Positions 48,917-59,719 of a stretch of 64,000 nt of DNA are shown piece by piece. The notes under the pieces are model-generated. The model was not told where the DNA came from, did no database searches, and saw nothing but the letters and a program-made list of their open reading frames with translations. Position numbers and translations under genes: made by a program. Positions within the stretch are counted from its first letter, which is position 1. Each line of letters starts with the position of its first letter. Source of the stretch: Ectorhizobium quercum (GTDB taxonomy: Bacteria > Pseudomonadota > Alphaproteobacteria > Rhizobiales > Rhizobiaceae). The stretch lies in NCBI RefSeq assembly GCF_026552795.1, contig NZ_JANFPI010000002.1, positions 496,001 through 560,000 on the forward strand, read 5' to 3'.

Positions 48917-49009
48917 TCTCCCTTTGTAGCGATAGACCATCACGACGCGCGCGGCTTTACCACCCGATTCTTGCGCTCCTGCCCGCCTGCACACAGCCGA
49001 AGCCAGACC

Positions 49010-49741
49010 ATGCCGACAAAGCCCATCCCGATCGCCCCCCGCAAGCGCAAACCGAAATCGCTCTACAGCGAGGCGGAGCTGCGCGAGATCTTCCGCCGCT
49101 TTTCGGTGCAGCGGCCGGAGCCGAAGGGCGAACTCGCCCACACCAATCCCTTCACGCTGCTCGTCGCCGTCGCGCTTTCCGCGCAGGCGACCGACGTCGG
49201 CGTCAACAAGGCGACGAAGGAACTGTTCAAGGTGGCCGATACGCCGGAAAAGATGCTGGCGCTCGGCGAGGACAGGCTGCGCGACTATATCAGGACAATC
49301 GGCCTTTACCGCAACAAGGCGAAGAACGTGATCGCGCTGTCGCAAAAGCTGATTACCGATTTCAACGGCAAGGTTCCGAAGACCCGCGAGGAACTCGTCA
49401 CGCTTCCCGGCGTCGGCCGCAAGACCGCCAATGTCGTCATGTCGATGGCCTTCGGCATTCCCACGCTTGCCGTCGACACCCATATTTTCCGCATCGCCAA
49501 CCGGCTCTGTCTCGCCCCGGGGAAAACCCCGGACGCGGTCGAGCACGCGCTGCTCGAGATCATCCCGAAGGACTATCTCTACCACGCCCACCACTGGCTG
49601 ATCCTGCACGGGCGCTACTGTTGCAAGGCGCGCAAGCCGGAATGCGAGAAATGCGTGATCGCCGACCTGTGCAAGTCGCCGGAAAAGACCTGCGACATTC
49701 CCGCGCCGCTGGTCGAGCTGCCGCAGCAGATCATCGGCTAG
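49010..49741 (+). CDS. nth: Endonuclease III
   Basis: DNA glycosylase/AP lyase for oxidised pyrimidines, 243 residues. The helix-hairpin-helix is LPGVGRKTANVVMSMAFG with catalytic Lys in the HhH and Asp in LAVDTHIFRIANRL. The C-terminal iron-sulphur cluster ligands are in RYCCKARKPECEKCVIADLC (Cys-x6-Cys-x2-Cys-x5-Cys). ATG 49010 gives an N-terminus slightly longer than E. coli Nth. It is divergent from the Ada-like gene, so two DNA repair genes share a 93-bp intergenic region. Confidence 0.95.
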   Translation: MPTKPIPIAPRKRKPKSLYSEAELREIFRRFSVQRPEPKGELAHTNPFTLLVAVALSAQATDVGVNKATKELFKVADTPEKMLALGEDRLRDYIRTIGLYRNKAKNVIALSQKLITDFNGKVPKTREELVTLPGVGRKTANVVMSMAFGIPTLAVDTHIFRIANRLCLAPGKTPDAVEHALLEIIPKDYLYHAHHWLILHGRYCCKARKPECEKCVIADLCKSPEKTCDIPAPLVELPQQIIG

Positions 49742-49746
49742 GGGGT

Positions 49747-50469
49747 TTAGGGAACGACGCCGGCCACCACCGTTTCGCGCTTCATCAACCGCTTGTGCAG
49801 ATGCACCATCAGCCCGGCGGCGAACAGCGGCGTCAAAAGGTTGACGATGGGAATTGCGAGGAACGCCGCGATCACAAGGCCCGCGGTGAAGACAATGGCG
49901 CTGTGCTTCGCCCGGAACTCCCGCGCCTCGGCCGGGGATCGGAACCGCATGGCGGCGAATTCGAAGAATTCCCGCCCGAGCAGATAGCCGTTCACCAGAA
50001 AGAAGGCGAGGATGTTGATGCCGGGAACCAGAAGCAGCAACAGAGCGATGATATTCCCGACGATGACGACGCCGAGGAACTTCGCCGATGCCAGCAGCGC
50101 CTCGCCGAGCGGCATCGCCCGGCCCGGCGCGTCTTCGGGATAGTCGCGCTTTTCGATCACCTCTGCCACATCGTCGAGGAAGATGCCGGCCACCAGCGCC
50201 GTGACCGGCGCGACCAGTAGCGCCAGCGCCAATGCCAGCCCGAGGCTGGCGAAGATGGCGACGACGAAGCCGAGCCACCCGGCCCAGTCCGGCAGATCGG
50301 GAATGAAGGCCTGAAGCCAGGGCAAGGCGAGATAGACGAACATCTCTCGCAACGCGATCCACAGCGCGACGAGAGCCAGCAGCGTCAGCCCCAGAGACTT
50401 CCAGAAGGCCGACCGCGTTTCAGGTGCAAGAAGATTGACGAGGGCAAGCCTGGCCGAATCGAAAATCAT
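49747..50469 (-). CDS. EI24/CysZ-family membrane protein
   Basis: Inner-membrane protein of 240 residues with four to five hydrophobic stretches and the EI24/CysZ pattern (VAPVTALVAGIFLDDVAEVIE and GNIIALLLLLVPGINILAFF). CysZ in enterobacteria imports sulphate, but alphaproteobacterial members are not well tested. It is convergent with nth, only 5 bp away. Confidence 0.82.
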   Translation of the reverse strand: MIFDSARLALVNLLAPETRSAFWKSLGLTLLALVALWIALREMFVYLALPWLQAFIPDLPDWAGWLGFVVAIFASLGLALALALLVAPVTALVAGIFLDDVAEVIEKRDYPEDAPGRAMPLGEALLASAKFLGVVIVGNIIALLLLLVPGINILAFFLVNGYLLGREFFEFAAMRFRSPAEAREFRAKHSAIVFTAGLVIAAFLAIPIVNLLTPLFAAGLMVHLHKRLMKRETVVAGVVP

Positions 50470-50686
50470 GGGTCGCTCTCCGGATCATCGTGCCCCTGAT
50501 TTAGGGTGGACGGCTCTCCGCGGCAAGGCATGCCGGCAAAAGCCTCTTCCCCGACGAGCGCGCAGGAAATAGGCTTGCTCCCGACACTCAAGGCACGCCG
50601 CAGGCAATCGTCCGGCGGCAGCGGCGAAAATCGCCTGCAAGGAAACAGGGGGCAAACCGCTCCGCCGAACCGAACGGGAAACGCCC

Positions 50687-51067
50687 ATGCACGAAGGATC
50701 CTGCCTCTGCGGTGCCGTCAGGTTTCGGGTCGAAGGCGAATTGCCTTCCCCGAACGCCTGCCACTGTTCGAAATGCCGCAAACATTCCGGCCACTGCTTC
50801 GTATCGACCGAGGTGGCGAAGAACGCCCTCACGGTCGAGGGCGGCGAGCATGTTACATGGTATCGCTCCGCGGAAAAGGTGAGGCGGGGCTTCTGTTCGG
50901 CCTGCGGATCGTCGCTGTTCTTCGACCCGCCACACCGCGACTGGATCGCCATCGCGATGGGCGCCTTCGACGGCCCGACCGGGACACGCATGAACCTGCA
51001 CATCTTCGTGGCCGACAAGGGCGACTATTACGATATCGCGGACGGCCTGCCGCAGAACGCGCAGTAG
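50687..51067 (+). CDS. GFA-family zinc-binding protein
   Basis: Glutathione-dependent formaldehyde-activating (GFA) fold protein of 126 residues. Zinc ligands are in GSCLCGAVRF, NACHCSKCRKHSG and GFCSACGSSLFF. Many members do not act on formaldehyde, so the function should be kept open. It stands alone between the CysZ-like and peptide-ATPase genes. Confidence 0.88.
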   Translation: MHEGSCLCGAVRFRVEGELPSPNACHCSKCRKHSGHCFVSTEVAKNALTVEGGEHVTWYRSAEKVRRGFCSACGSSLFFDPPHRDWIAIAMGAFDGPTGTRMNLHIFVADKGDYYDIADGLPQNAQ

Positions 51068-51104
51068 TCTTGCGCTTCCCCCGCGGGCCGGCGACGAAGC
51101 CGGC

Positions 51105-52964
<1,860 letters not shown>

Positions 52965-53003
52965 CTTTTCCCCTCTTGTCAAATTCTTGTGAAATGGCGG
53001 CGG

Positions 53004-54167
53004 TCAGGCGGCCAGCGCGGTTTCGGCCAGCGTGACCCAGTAGCTGATGCCGTAGGGAATCGCCTCGTCGTTGAAGTCGTAGGACGAATGGTGCAGCACC
53101 GCCGTGTCGCCGTTGCCGAGGAAGAGGAAGGCGCCGGGCCGTTCCTCGAGCATGTAGGAGAAATCCTCCGCGCCCATCACCGGCGGCGCGTTGTCGTTGA
53201 CGGCGGGATCGCCGGCCACCTTGCGGGCGACGCCGATGGCGAAGTCCGTCTGCTCGGCATGATTGAACGTCACCGGATAGCCGCGCACGTAGTTGACGGC
53301 TGCCGTCGCGCCGCACAGCGAGGCGGCGGCGCTCGCCACTTCCGCCATGCGCTTTTCGGCGAAATCGCGGGTTTCCGGCAGCAGCGTCCGCACGGTTCCG
53401 GTCAGCCGCACCGCGTTCGGGATGACATTGTAGGCATCGCCGCCGTGGGTGGTCGTCACCGTGATCACCAGCGAATGCAGGGGATCGGTCTCGCGCGAGA
53501 CGATGCTCTGGAGCGCGACGATCACATGGGCCGAGGCCAGCACCGGATCGATGGTGGTGTGCGGCGCCGAGGCGTGGCCGCCGCGGCCGGTGACGATGAT
53601 CTCGAACGTGTCGGACGCCGCCATGACCGGGCCGGGGCGCGAGCGGAACGCGCCGACCGGAAGCCCCGGCGAATTGTGCATGCCGTAGACTTCCTTGATG
53701 CCGTAATTGCGCATCAGGCCGTCGTTGATCATGGCCTTGGCGCCGGCGCCGCCCTCTTCGGCGGGCTGGAAGATCAGGGCGACGGATCCCTTGAAATTGC
53801 GGGTTTCGGCGAGATATTTGGCCGCGCCCAGAAGCATGGCAGTATGGCCGTCATGGCCGCAGGAATGGGCCTTGCCCGGATTTTTCGAAGCCCAGGGCTT
53901 GCCGCTGGTTTCCGTGATCGGCAGCGCATCCATGTCGGCGCGCATGCCGATGGTCGGACCATCGCCCAGCCGCCCCTTGATGATCGCGACGACGCCCGAT
54001 CGCCCGATCCCGGTATCGAGCCGGTCCACGCCGAACTCGGCCAGGCGCTCGGCGACGAAGCGCGACGTTTCCGTCAGATCGTAGAGCAATTCCGGCGTTT
54101 CGTGCAGCTTGCGGCGCCAGCCGGCAACTTCTTCCTGCATTTCGTTCACGCGGTTCAGAATGGGCAT
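53004..54167 (-). CDS. M20 family amidohydrolase (hippurate/N-acyl amino acid hydrolase type)
   Basis: Zinc-dependent hydrolase of 387 residues that releases amino acids from N-acyl derivatives. Metal and catalytic motifs are present: GMRADMDALPI, CGHDGHTAMLLGAAKYL, FQPAEEGGAGAKAMI and MGAEDFSYML. There is no signal peptide, so it acts in the cytoplasm on imported substrate. ATG 54167 has GGAGAGTG upstream; the long N-terminal extension of the open frame is not protein-like. It precedes the fused ATPase gene in the same direction, and the transporter and hydrolase probably form one uptake and breakdown route. Confidence 0.92.
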   Translation of the reverse strand: MPILNRVNEMQEEVAGWRRKLHETPELLYDLTETSRFVAERLAEFGVDRLDTGIGRSGVVAIIKGRLGDGPTIGMRADMDALPITETSGKPWASKNPGKAHSCGHDGHTAMLLGAAKYLAETRNFKGSVALIFQPAEEGGAGAKAMINDGLMRNYGIKEVYGMHNSPGLPVGAFRSRPGPVMAASDTFEIIVTGRGGHASAPHTTIDPVLASAHVIVALQSIVSRETDPLHSLVITVTTTHGGDAYNVIPNAVRLTGTVRTLLPETRDFAEKRMAEVASAAASLCGATAAVNYVRGYPVTFNHAEQTDFAIGVARKVAGDPAVNDNAPPVMGAEDFSYMLEERPGAFLFLGNGDTAVLHHSSYDFNDEAIPYGISYWVTLAETALAA

Positions 54168-54589
54168 GTGGGGCACTCTCCGGGCATCAATCTTAAATGG
54201 CGAAGGCAGGATATTGGGATGGATTTCAAACGTTTTGCAAGCGGCAATTTTCCGCCTTGAACGAAAAATAGGCCTATGCTTAGATGGCATAAATTTTCGG
54301 CATTGTGACCGCGTTGGCTGAGATGCCAACTTTGCGCATTCTATGCGCTCACCTCCAGAAAATGGGCAAAATTTCTGCAAAAACAACAACTTGACAAGAC
54401 TATACATTTGCGGAAAGTTCTCGGCGCGCATTCCCGCCACGTCTGCGGCATGCGCGTGCAAGAGGGTATAACGGCGGAAATCCGGGAGCGTGCGACGCCT
54501 CCGCTTCCAACGTGACAAAAACATTCGGTGTCGGGAGGGCGCATCCTGCGGGACGGGCCTTCGCGGACTTCGCTTTCAAGGGGAAAACA
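54168..54589. promoter_or_regulatory. Divergent promoter region of the peptide uptake locus
   Basis: This 422-bp AT-richer stretch separates the two divergent halves of the transporter locus. A TTGACA at 54391-54396 may be a -35 for the binding-protein operon, but its -10 at 17 bp (AAAGTT) is poor. No ORF is supported. Shared control of both halves from here is likely. Confidence 0.45.
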
Positions 54590-56296
54590 ATGAAAAAATT
54601 CACCATCTTTCTGGCAAGCACCGCGGCGGCACTCACGCTCGCCACGACTGCCGCAAAGGCGGAACGGGGTGCTGACGGTGAGGTCAAGGTCCTCTACTGG
54701 CAGGCCATCTCCATCCTGAACCCGTTCCTGTCCGGCGGCACCAAGGATGTCCACGGCTCCTCGCTGGTGATCGAGCCGCTCGCCCGCTATGATGAAACCG
54801 GCCAGATGGTGCCGTGGCTGGTCACGGAAATCCCGACCGTCGAAAACGGCGGCGTCGCGGAGGACCTGAAGTCCATCACCTGGAAGATCACGCCGGACCT
54901 GAAGTGGTCGGACGGCACGGATTTCACGGCGGAGGACGTCGTTTTCACCTGGCAATATTGCACGGCGCCGGACGGCGGCTGCCAGCAGGCTGCCAAGTTC
55001 ACCGACGTCACCAACGTCGAGGCCGTCGATCCGCTGACGGTCAAGGTGACGTTCGGCGTGCCCAAGCCCTTCCCCTACGGCCCGTTCGTCGGCGCCGAAT
55101 CGCCGATCATCCAGAAGGCGCAGTTCCAGGATTGCGTCGGCGCCAAGGCTCCGGAATGCACCTCGGCCAACTTCGGCCCGCACGGCACCGGCCCCTATGT
55201 CGTATCCGATTTCAAGGCCAACGACGTCGTCGTCTATGAGGCCAACCCGCACTACCGCTTCGCCGACAAGCCGGCCTTCGGCAAGGTCACGATCAAGGGC
55301 GGCGGCGACGCTGCCGCTGCGGCCCGTGCCGTGCTGGAAACCGGCGAGTTCGACTATGCCTGGAACCTCCAGATCGAGCCGGAAATCCTCGAACAGATGG
55401 TGGCCGCCGGCAGGGGCACCGTCGTTTCCGCCTTCGGCACACAGGTCGAACGCATCGAGGTCAATCACTATGCCGTCGATCCGTCGCTCGGCGACAAGCG
55501 CTCGACCAAGGAAGCCGGCCCGCACCCGGCGCTCTCCGATCCGGCCGTGCGCAAGGCGCTCTCGCTCGCCATCGATCGCGAGATCGTCGTCGAGGCGGGC
55601 TACGGCGCTGCCGGCAAGCCGACCTGCAACATCCTGCCCGCTCCGGAAATCTATGCCTCGACCGGCGCCGACTGGTGCCTGACGCAGAATCTCGAAGAGG
55701 CCAACAAGCTGCTCGACGATGCCGGCTGGGAGAAGGGCTCCGACGGTGTCCGCGCGAAGGACGGCGTGAAGCTCTCCTTCCTGTTCCAGACCTCGACCAA
55801 CTCGGTCCGCCAGGGCACGCAGGCGCTCGTCAAGGACTGGTGGCAGCAGATCGGCGTCGAATCCGAACTGCGCAACGTTTCGGCCTCGGTCTTCTTCGGC
55901 GGCGACCCGGCCAGCCCGGATACCTTCCAGAAGTTCTACGCGGACCTGGAAATGTATACCAACAACTTCCCCGGTACCGACCCGGAAGCCTATATGAGCG
56001 GCTGGCTGTGCAGCCGCATTCCCGGCCCGGAAAACGGCTGGCGCGGCGAAAACATTCCGCGCTATTGCAGCAGCGAATACGATGCGCTCGTTGGCGAACT
56101 CTCGCAGACGGCCGAGCTTGAGAAACGCGCCGAAATCGCCAAGAAGCTCAACGATCTCCTGAGCAATGACGGCGCGCTCATCCCGCTCGTCCACCGCGGC
56201 GAAAGCTCCGCCCACATCAACTCGCTCGAAGGCGTGCGCCTGAACGCCTGGGATTCCCACCTGTGGAACATCGCTGACTGGTCCCGCAAGAAGTAA
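54590..56296 (+). CDS. Peptide ABC transporter periplasmic binding protein
   Basis: Cluster C binding protein (SBP_bac_5 family), 568 residues, with a Sec leader (KKFTIFLASTAAALTLATTA) cleaved near AAKA. Family blocks are LKWSDGTDFTAEDVVFTWQY, ARAVLETGEFDYAWNLQIEP and DPAVRKALSLAIDREIVVEA. ATG 54590 gives the proper leader; the frame is open from 54512. Peptide or acylated amino acid substrates are suggested by the M20 hydrolase next door. Confidence 0.93.
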   Translation: MKKFTIFLASTAAALTLATTAAKAERGADGEVKVLYWQAISILNPFLSGGTKDVHGSSLVIEPLARYDETGQMVPWLVTEIPTVENGGVAEDLKSITWKITPDLKWSDGTDFTAEDVVFTWQYCTAPDGGCQQAAKFTDVTNVEAVDPLTVKVTFGVPKPFPYGPFVGAESPIIQKAQFQDCVGAKAPECTSANFGPHGTGPYVVSDFKANDVVVYEANPHYRFADKPAFGKVTIKGGGDAAAAARAVLETGEFDYAWNLQIEPEILEQMVAAGRGTVVSAFGTQVERIEVNHYAVDPSLGDKRSTKEAGPHPALSDPAVRKALSLAIDREIVVEAGYGAAGKPTCNILPAPEIYASTGADWCLTQNLEEANKLLDDAGWEKGSDGVRAKDGVKLSFLFQTSTNSVRQGTQALVKDWWQQIGVESELRNVSASVFFGGDPASPDTFQKFYADLEMYTNNFPGTDPEAYMSGWLCSRIPGPENGWRGENIPRYCSSEYDALVGELSQTAELEKRAEIAKKLNDLLSNDGALIPLVHRGESSAHINSLEGVRLNAWDSHLWNIADWSRKK

Positions 56297-56371
56297 GATG
56301 CCGTATGCCGGGCCCGTCAAGCGACGGGTCCGGCATTTCTGCATTCAGATTTTGCCGATCAGGAGGCGTCC

Positions 56372-57385
56372 ATGTTCCACTACACGCTGCGCCGGCTGTT
56401 CTTTGCAATACCGACGCTGTTGGTCATCAGCTTCATCATCTTCGCGCTGCTTGACCTTGCCCCCAACGACCCGACCGGCGACCTGCCGCTGACCATCCCT
56501 CCGGAGGTCCGCCAGCAGATCCGCGAGTCCCTGGGCCTCGACCAGCCCTTCTTCATTCGATACCTGAAGTGGCTGCAACAATTCTTCGTCAACGAACCCC
56601 TCAACATCATCGAGCGGATGACTGGCTGGCAGATCGGCAACTCCGCCGAGCGTCTGCGGGTCCGTTCCTGGGCCACCCGCTCGCCCGTCGTCGATCTCAT
56701 CGTCGAGCGCATGCCGCAGACCCTGTGGGTGGTCGGCATGTCCTATCTGCTCGCCGTCATCATCTCCATCCCGATCGGCGTCATCTCCGCCTACAAGCAA
56801 TATTCGATCTTCGACCAGCTCGGCACGTTCATCTCGATGATCGGCTTTTCCGTGCCCACCTTCTTCACGGGCGTGGTCCTGATCGTCGTCTTCAGCTCCT
56901 GGCTGCAATGGTTTCCGTCGATCTACGACACCAACCACCGCGTCACGGACTGGTCGAGCTTCGTGGTCCAGATCAAGCAGATGACGCTGCCCGTGCTGGT
57001 TCTCACGCTCTACAACACCTCGCAGATCAGCCGCTTCGTCCGCGCCTCGATGCTCGACAACCTGAATCAGGACTACGTCCGGACCGCCCGTGCCAAGGGC
57101 GTGAAGGAAAATGTCATCCTGCTGGTCCATGTGTTGCGCAACAGCCTGATCCCGGTCGTCACCGTGATCGCGCTCGGCGTACCGACGATCTTTTCCGGCG
57201 CGATCATCACCGAGCAGATTTTCCGTGTGAACGGTCTCGGGCAACTGCTGATCATCGCCGTCCAGGGTGCGGACATTCCTCTCGTGCAAACCCTGACCTT
57301 CATCTTTGCCGTGCTGATCGTGCTGTTCAACCTGATTGCCGACGTTCTCTATGGCATTCTCGACCCGAGGATCCGCTATGACTGA
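56372..57385 (+). CDS. Peptide ABC transporter permease (DppB type)
   Basis: Permease of 337 residues with six helices and the EAA loop YVRTARAKGVKENVILLVHV. It has a longer periplasmic insertion (around RMTGWQIGNSAERLRVRSWA) between helices 1 and 2, as in YejB-like members. Its stop overlaps the start of the second permease by eight bases. Confidence 0.93.
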   Translation: MFHYTLRRLFFAIPTLLVISFIIFALLDLAPNDPTGDLPLTIPPEVRQQIRESLGLDQPFFIRYLKWLQQFFVNEPLNIIERMTGWQIGNSAERLRVRSWATRSPVVDLIVERMPQTLWVVGMSYLLAVIISIPIGVISAYKQYSIFDQLGTFISMIGFSVPTFFTGVVLIVVFSSWLQWFPSIYDTNHRVTDWSSFVVQIKQMTLPVLVLTLYNTSQISRFVRASMLDNLNQDYVRTARAKGVKENVILLVHVLRNSLIPVVTVIALGVPTIFSGAIITEQIFRVNGLGQLLIIAVQGADIPLVQTLTFIFAVLIVLFNLIADVLYGILDPRIRYD

Positions 57386-58304
57386 AGCAATGGCCACCAC
57401 CGCCGTCGCGGCGCCCCTCACCCAGCCGCCGCGTTCGCTGACCCGGGAAATCTGGGGACAGTTCATGAAGCACAAGGGCGGGCTCGTCGGCCTCATCGTC
57501 TTCGTGCTCATCCTGCTCGCCGTCTTCCTCGGGCCGTACATCCACACCATCGACCCGAACAGGATCGACATCCGGGCAAGGAACCAGGGCATGACCTGGG
57601 CCCATCCGCTCGGCACGGACAATCTCGGCAAGGACATGCTGGCGCAAATTCTCGCCGGCGGGCGCATTTCGCTCGCTGTCGGCATCACCGCCATGCTGCT
57701 GTCGCTGGTTCTCGGAACGCTGGTCGGCGTCATCTCCGGCTACATCAAGAAGCTGGACGGGCCGCTGATGCGCGTCACGGACCTGTTTCTCGCCCTGCCG
57801 CTGCTGCCGCTGCTGCTCGTCATCATCATGCTGTTCCGCGATACACTGCGCGCGGCCTTCGGGCCGGAGACCGGCATTTTCATCCTGATCGTTTTCGTCA
57901 TCGGCATAACGAGCTGGATGCACACCGCCCGCATCGTGCGCGGCGACGTGCTGGCGGTCAAAAGCCAGGAGTTCATCCTTGCCGCCAAATCGAGCGGCAT
58001 GAAGGAATGGCGTGTGGTGCTGAAGCACATCCTGCCCAACGTCGTCAGCTCCATCATGGTTTCGGCAACGCTCGGCATCGCCTCGGCGATCATCACGGAA
58101 TCGGCGCTTTCGTTCCTCGGCCTCGGCTTCCCCTCGGACTTCCCGACCTGGGGACGCCTGTTGTTCGACGGTGCGAATTTCCTCCAGATCAACCCGTCCC
58201 GCGTCATCTGGCCGGGGCTGGCGATCTCGCTCACCGTGCTCAGCGTCAACTATATCGGCGACGCCGTGCGCGACGCGCTCGATCCGCGCATGCTGAAACG
58301 CTGA
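57378..58304 (+). CDS. Peptide ABC transporter permease (DppC type)
   Basis: Second permease of the locus, 308 residues. An N-terminal OppC_N segment (REIWGQFMKHKGGLVGLIVF) precedes the BPD transport domain with the EAA loop FILAAKSSGMKEWRVVLKHI, ending NYIGDAVRDALDPRMLKR. The ATG inside the dppB-type gene (57378) gives the expected N-terminus. A strong hairpin follows. Confidence 0.93.
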   Translation: MTEAMATTAVAAPLTQPPRSLTREIWGQFMKHKGGLVGLIVFVLILLAVFLGPYIHTIDPNRIDIRARNQGMTWAHPLGTDNLGKDMLAQILAGGRISLAVGITAMLLSLVLGTLVGVISGYIKKLDGPLMRVTDLFLALPLLPLLLVIIMLFRDTLRAAFGPETGIFILIVFVIGITSWMHTARIVRGDVLAVKSQEFILAAKSSGMKEWRVVLKHILPNVVSSIMVSATLGIASAIITESALSFLGLGFPSDFPTWGRLLFDGANFLQINPSRVIWPGLAISLTVLSVNYIGDAVRDALDPRMLKR

Positions 58305-58320
58305 CCCACTCTCCTGAAAC

Positions 58321-58350
58321 GAAAATGGCGGCCCCCGGGCCGCCATTTTC
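58321..58350. terminator. Bidirectional terminator
   Basis: A perfect 14-bp stem GAAAATGGCGGCCC and its complement with a two-base gap sits between the convergent permease and kinase genes. The A/T-rich outer part provides U-runs in both directions. Confidence 0.88.
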
Positions 58351-58369
58351 ATATCCGCATCCGTCTGTC

Positions 58370-59371
58370 CTATTCGGCCGGGTCCAGGGGAAAGGAAACC
58401 GCATATCGAATGCAGTCGTCGCCGATCACATATTCGGCCGTTCCATTGACCGAGGCCGGCACGACCCGTTCCAGCACCGTGCTGCCGAAATGGTTCTCCC
58501 GCTCCTGAAGCGCCTGACGGGCCGATGCCGACAGCATCTCCTTCCAGATCACCTCGATCGTGGTCGTATCCCCGTCCTCGTGACGGCGGCAGGTGATGAC
58601 GACCGGCTTGCCGTTGACGAGCAGGCCGCCGTGGATGACGGCATTGATCACCAGCTCGTGCAGGGCCAGCCCGATATGCAGCGCCGCATTCGGCGTCAGC
58701 AGCATGTCCTCGCCCTCGATCCGGACGAGTTCGCTGTTCTCAGGCAGGTATTTTTCCGTCTGCTGCCGGATGAGCGAGAACAGGCCCGCGCCGCGCCAGC
58801 TCGAATCGGTAATCAGGTCCTGGGATTGCGACAATGAATACAGCCGTCCCCGGAATTTTTGCAGGAACAGGTCGAGCGAACGGGAATGCCGCGCCGTCTG
58901 GAGGGCGAGGCTCTGGATGATGGCCAGAAGGTTCTTAGAGCGGTGGCTGACTTCCCGCAGCAGGGCCTTGAGGATCCGCTCGCGGTGCCGCTCTTCCGAG
59001 CGGTCGACGATCGTCGTCAGATAATGAAGGCCGCCCTCTCCGATGGCGACCGCCTGAAGCCGGAACTCGAAGATCTGTTCGGCACCCGCCATGATCTCGA
59101 CCACCGTGCGGTCGCCGGCCGCCACCAGCCGGTCCTTGGCGCGGGCCAGCCGGTCGGCGATCTCGGTACCGAAGATGCCGTTCATGTCGGGTTCGCATTC
59201 GCGGGACATATCAAGCTGCCACGGCGCCGGTACATTGGCCACGTAATTTATGTCGCCGGCCGGACCTTGGACGATGAAGCACAGTTTGAGATCGATCAGG
59301 CCGGGGATGAGGAATTCCCTCATTCTGTCCTGCTTCGCTTCGGGTCTGGTCCAGATCAGCCCCTCTGACAT
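58370..59371 (-). CDS. Soluble PAS-HWE/HisKA_2 sensor histidine kinase
   Basis: Cytoplasmic kinase of 333 residues without membrane helices. Residues 19-130 form a PAS-like sensor (LKLCFIVQGPAGDINYVANV), followed by the HWE/HisKA_2 phosphoacceptor helix with H143 in LLREVSHRSKNLLA and an ATPase domain with the N-box HELVINAVIHGG. Kinases of this class phosphorylate PhyR in alphaproteobacteria. The phyR gene is 348 bp away, so this is a candidate PhyR kinase, but pairing is inferred from proximity. No EcfG promoter was seen upstream. Confidence 0.88.
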   Translation of the reverse strand: MSEGLIWTRPEAKQDRMREFLIPGLIDLKLCFIVQGPAGDINYVANVPAPWQLDMSRECEPDMNGIFGTEIADRLARAKDRLVAAGDRTVVEIMAGAEQIFEFRLQAVAIGEGGLHYLTTIVDRSEERHRERILKALLREVSHRSKNLLAIIQSLALQTARHSRSLDLFLQKFRGRLYSLSQSQDLITDSSWRGAGLFSLIRQQTEKYLPENSELVRIEGEDMLLTPNAALHIGLALHELVINAVIHGGLLVNGKPVVITCRRHEDGDTTTIEVIWKEMLSASARQALQERENHFGSTVLERVVPASVNGTAEYVIGDDCIRYAVSFPLDPAE

Positions 59372-59403
59372 TCGCGATCTCCATTATCAATACACGCATT
59401 ATC

Positions 59404-59448
59404 GCGGGTGGAGGATGCGTTGCCATATGCGACGCATCCTCCACCCGC
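59404..59448. repeat. 17-bp perfect inverted repeat between DUF1328 and the kinase
   Basis: Arms GCGGGTGGAGGATGCGT (59404-59420) and ACGCATCCTCCACCCGC (59432-59448) surround an 11-base loop containing CATATG. On the plus side it is followed by CTGTTTTCG. On the minus strand, the direction of the flanking genes, no U-run follows. It may be a terminator, a processing or stabilising stem, or a protein-binding site. Confidence 0.85.
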
Positions 59449-59486
59449 CTGTTTTCGATTAGGAGCCGGATCATGAAGCCCGGGTA

Positions 59487-59651
59487 TTAAACCTTCCTGA
59501 ACGCGCCTGCGACCACTGAAAGGACGAGCAGGATAAGGAAGACGAAGAACAGGATCTTGGCAATGCCGGCAGCGGCACCGGCGATACCGCCGAAGCCAAG
59601 TACGCCCGCGATCAGCGCAACGACCAGAAAGACGAGAGAATAATAAAGCAT
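59487..59651 (-). CDS. DUF1328 small membrane protein (YtjA-like)
   Basis: 54-residue hydrophobic protein with two helices: [20 protein letters not shown] and [20 protein letters not shown], ending AFRKV. This is the DUF1328 pattern. GGAGG lies five bases upstream of the ATG. It has a clear EcfG-type promoter 31-55 bp upstream and is therefore a probable general stress gene; its molecular role is unknown. Confidence 0.88.
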   Translation of the reverse strand: MLYYSLVFLVVALIAGVLGFGGIAGAAAGIAKILFFVFLILLVLSVVAGAFRKV

Positions 59652-59681
59652 GGCAACCTCCTTCAGTGATTGTGGAAGGGT

Positions 59682-59706
59682 AACGTGGTTGCCTTGCTTT
59701 CGTTCC
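59682..59706 (-). promoter_or_regulatory. EcfG-type promoter of the DUF1328 gene
   Basis: On the minus strand: GGAAC (59706-59702), 16 bases, CGTT (59685-59682). This is the consensus pattern for EcfG sigma factors. It lies in the short gap after the phyR stop. Confidence 0.85.
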
Positions 59707-59719
59707 GTCCGTTCTCAAA

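Noticed and set aside
47591..49741. A 716-codon plus-strand frame ending in Nth
   Set aside because: The first 473 codons are antisense to tal and the Ada-like gene. Only the part from 49010 matches endonuclease III.
48035..50362. A 775-codon minus-strand frame that includes the Ada-like protein
   Set aside because: Only the last 293 codons are real. The upstream part is antisense to nth and out of frame with the CysZ-like gene, and a good ribosome-binding site marks the start at 48916.
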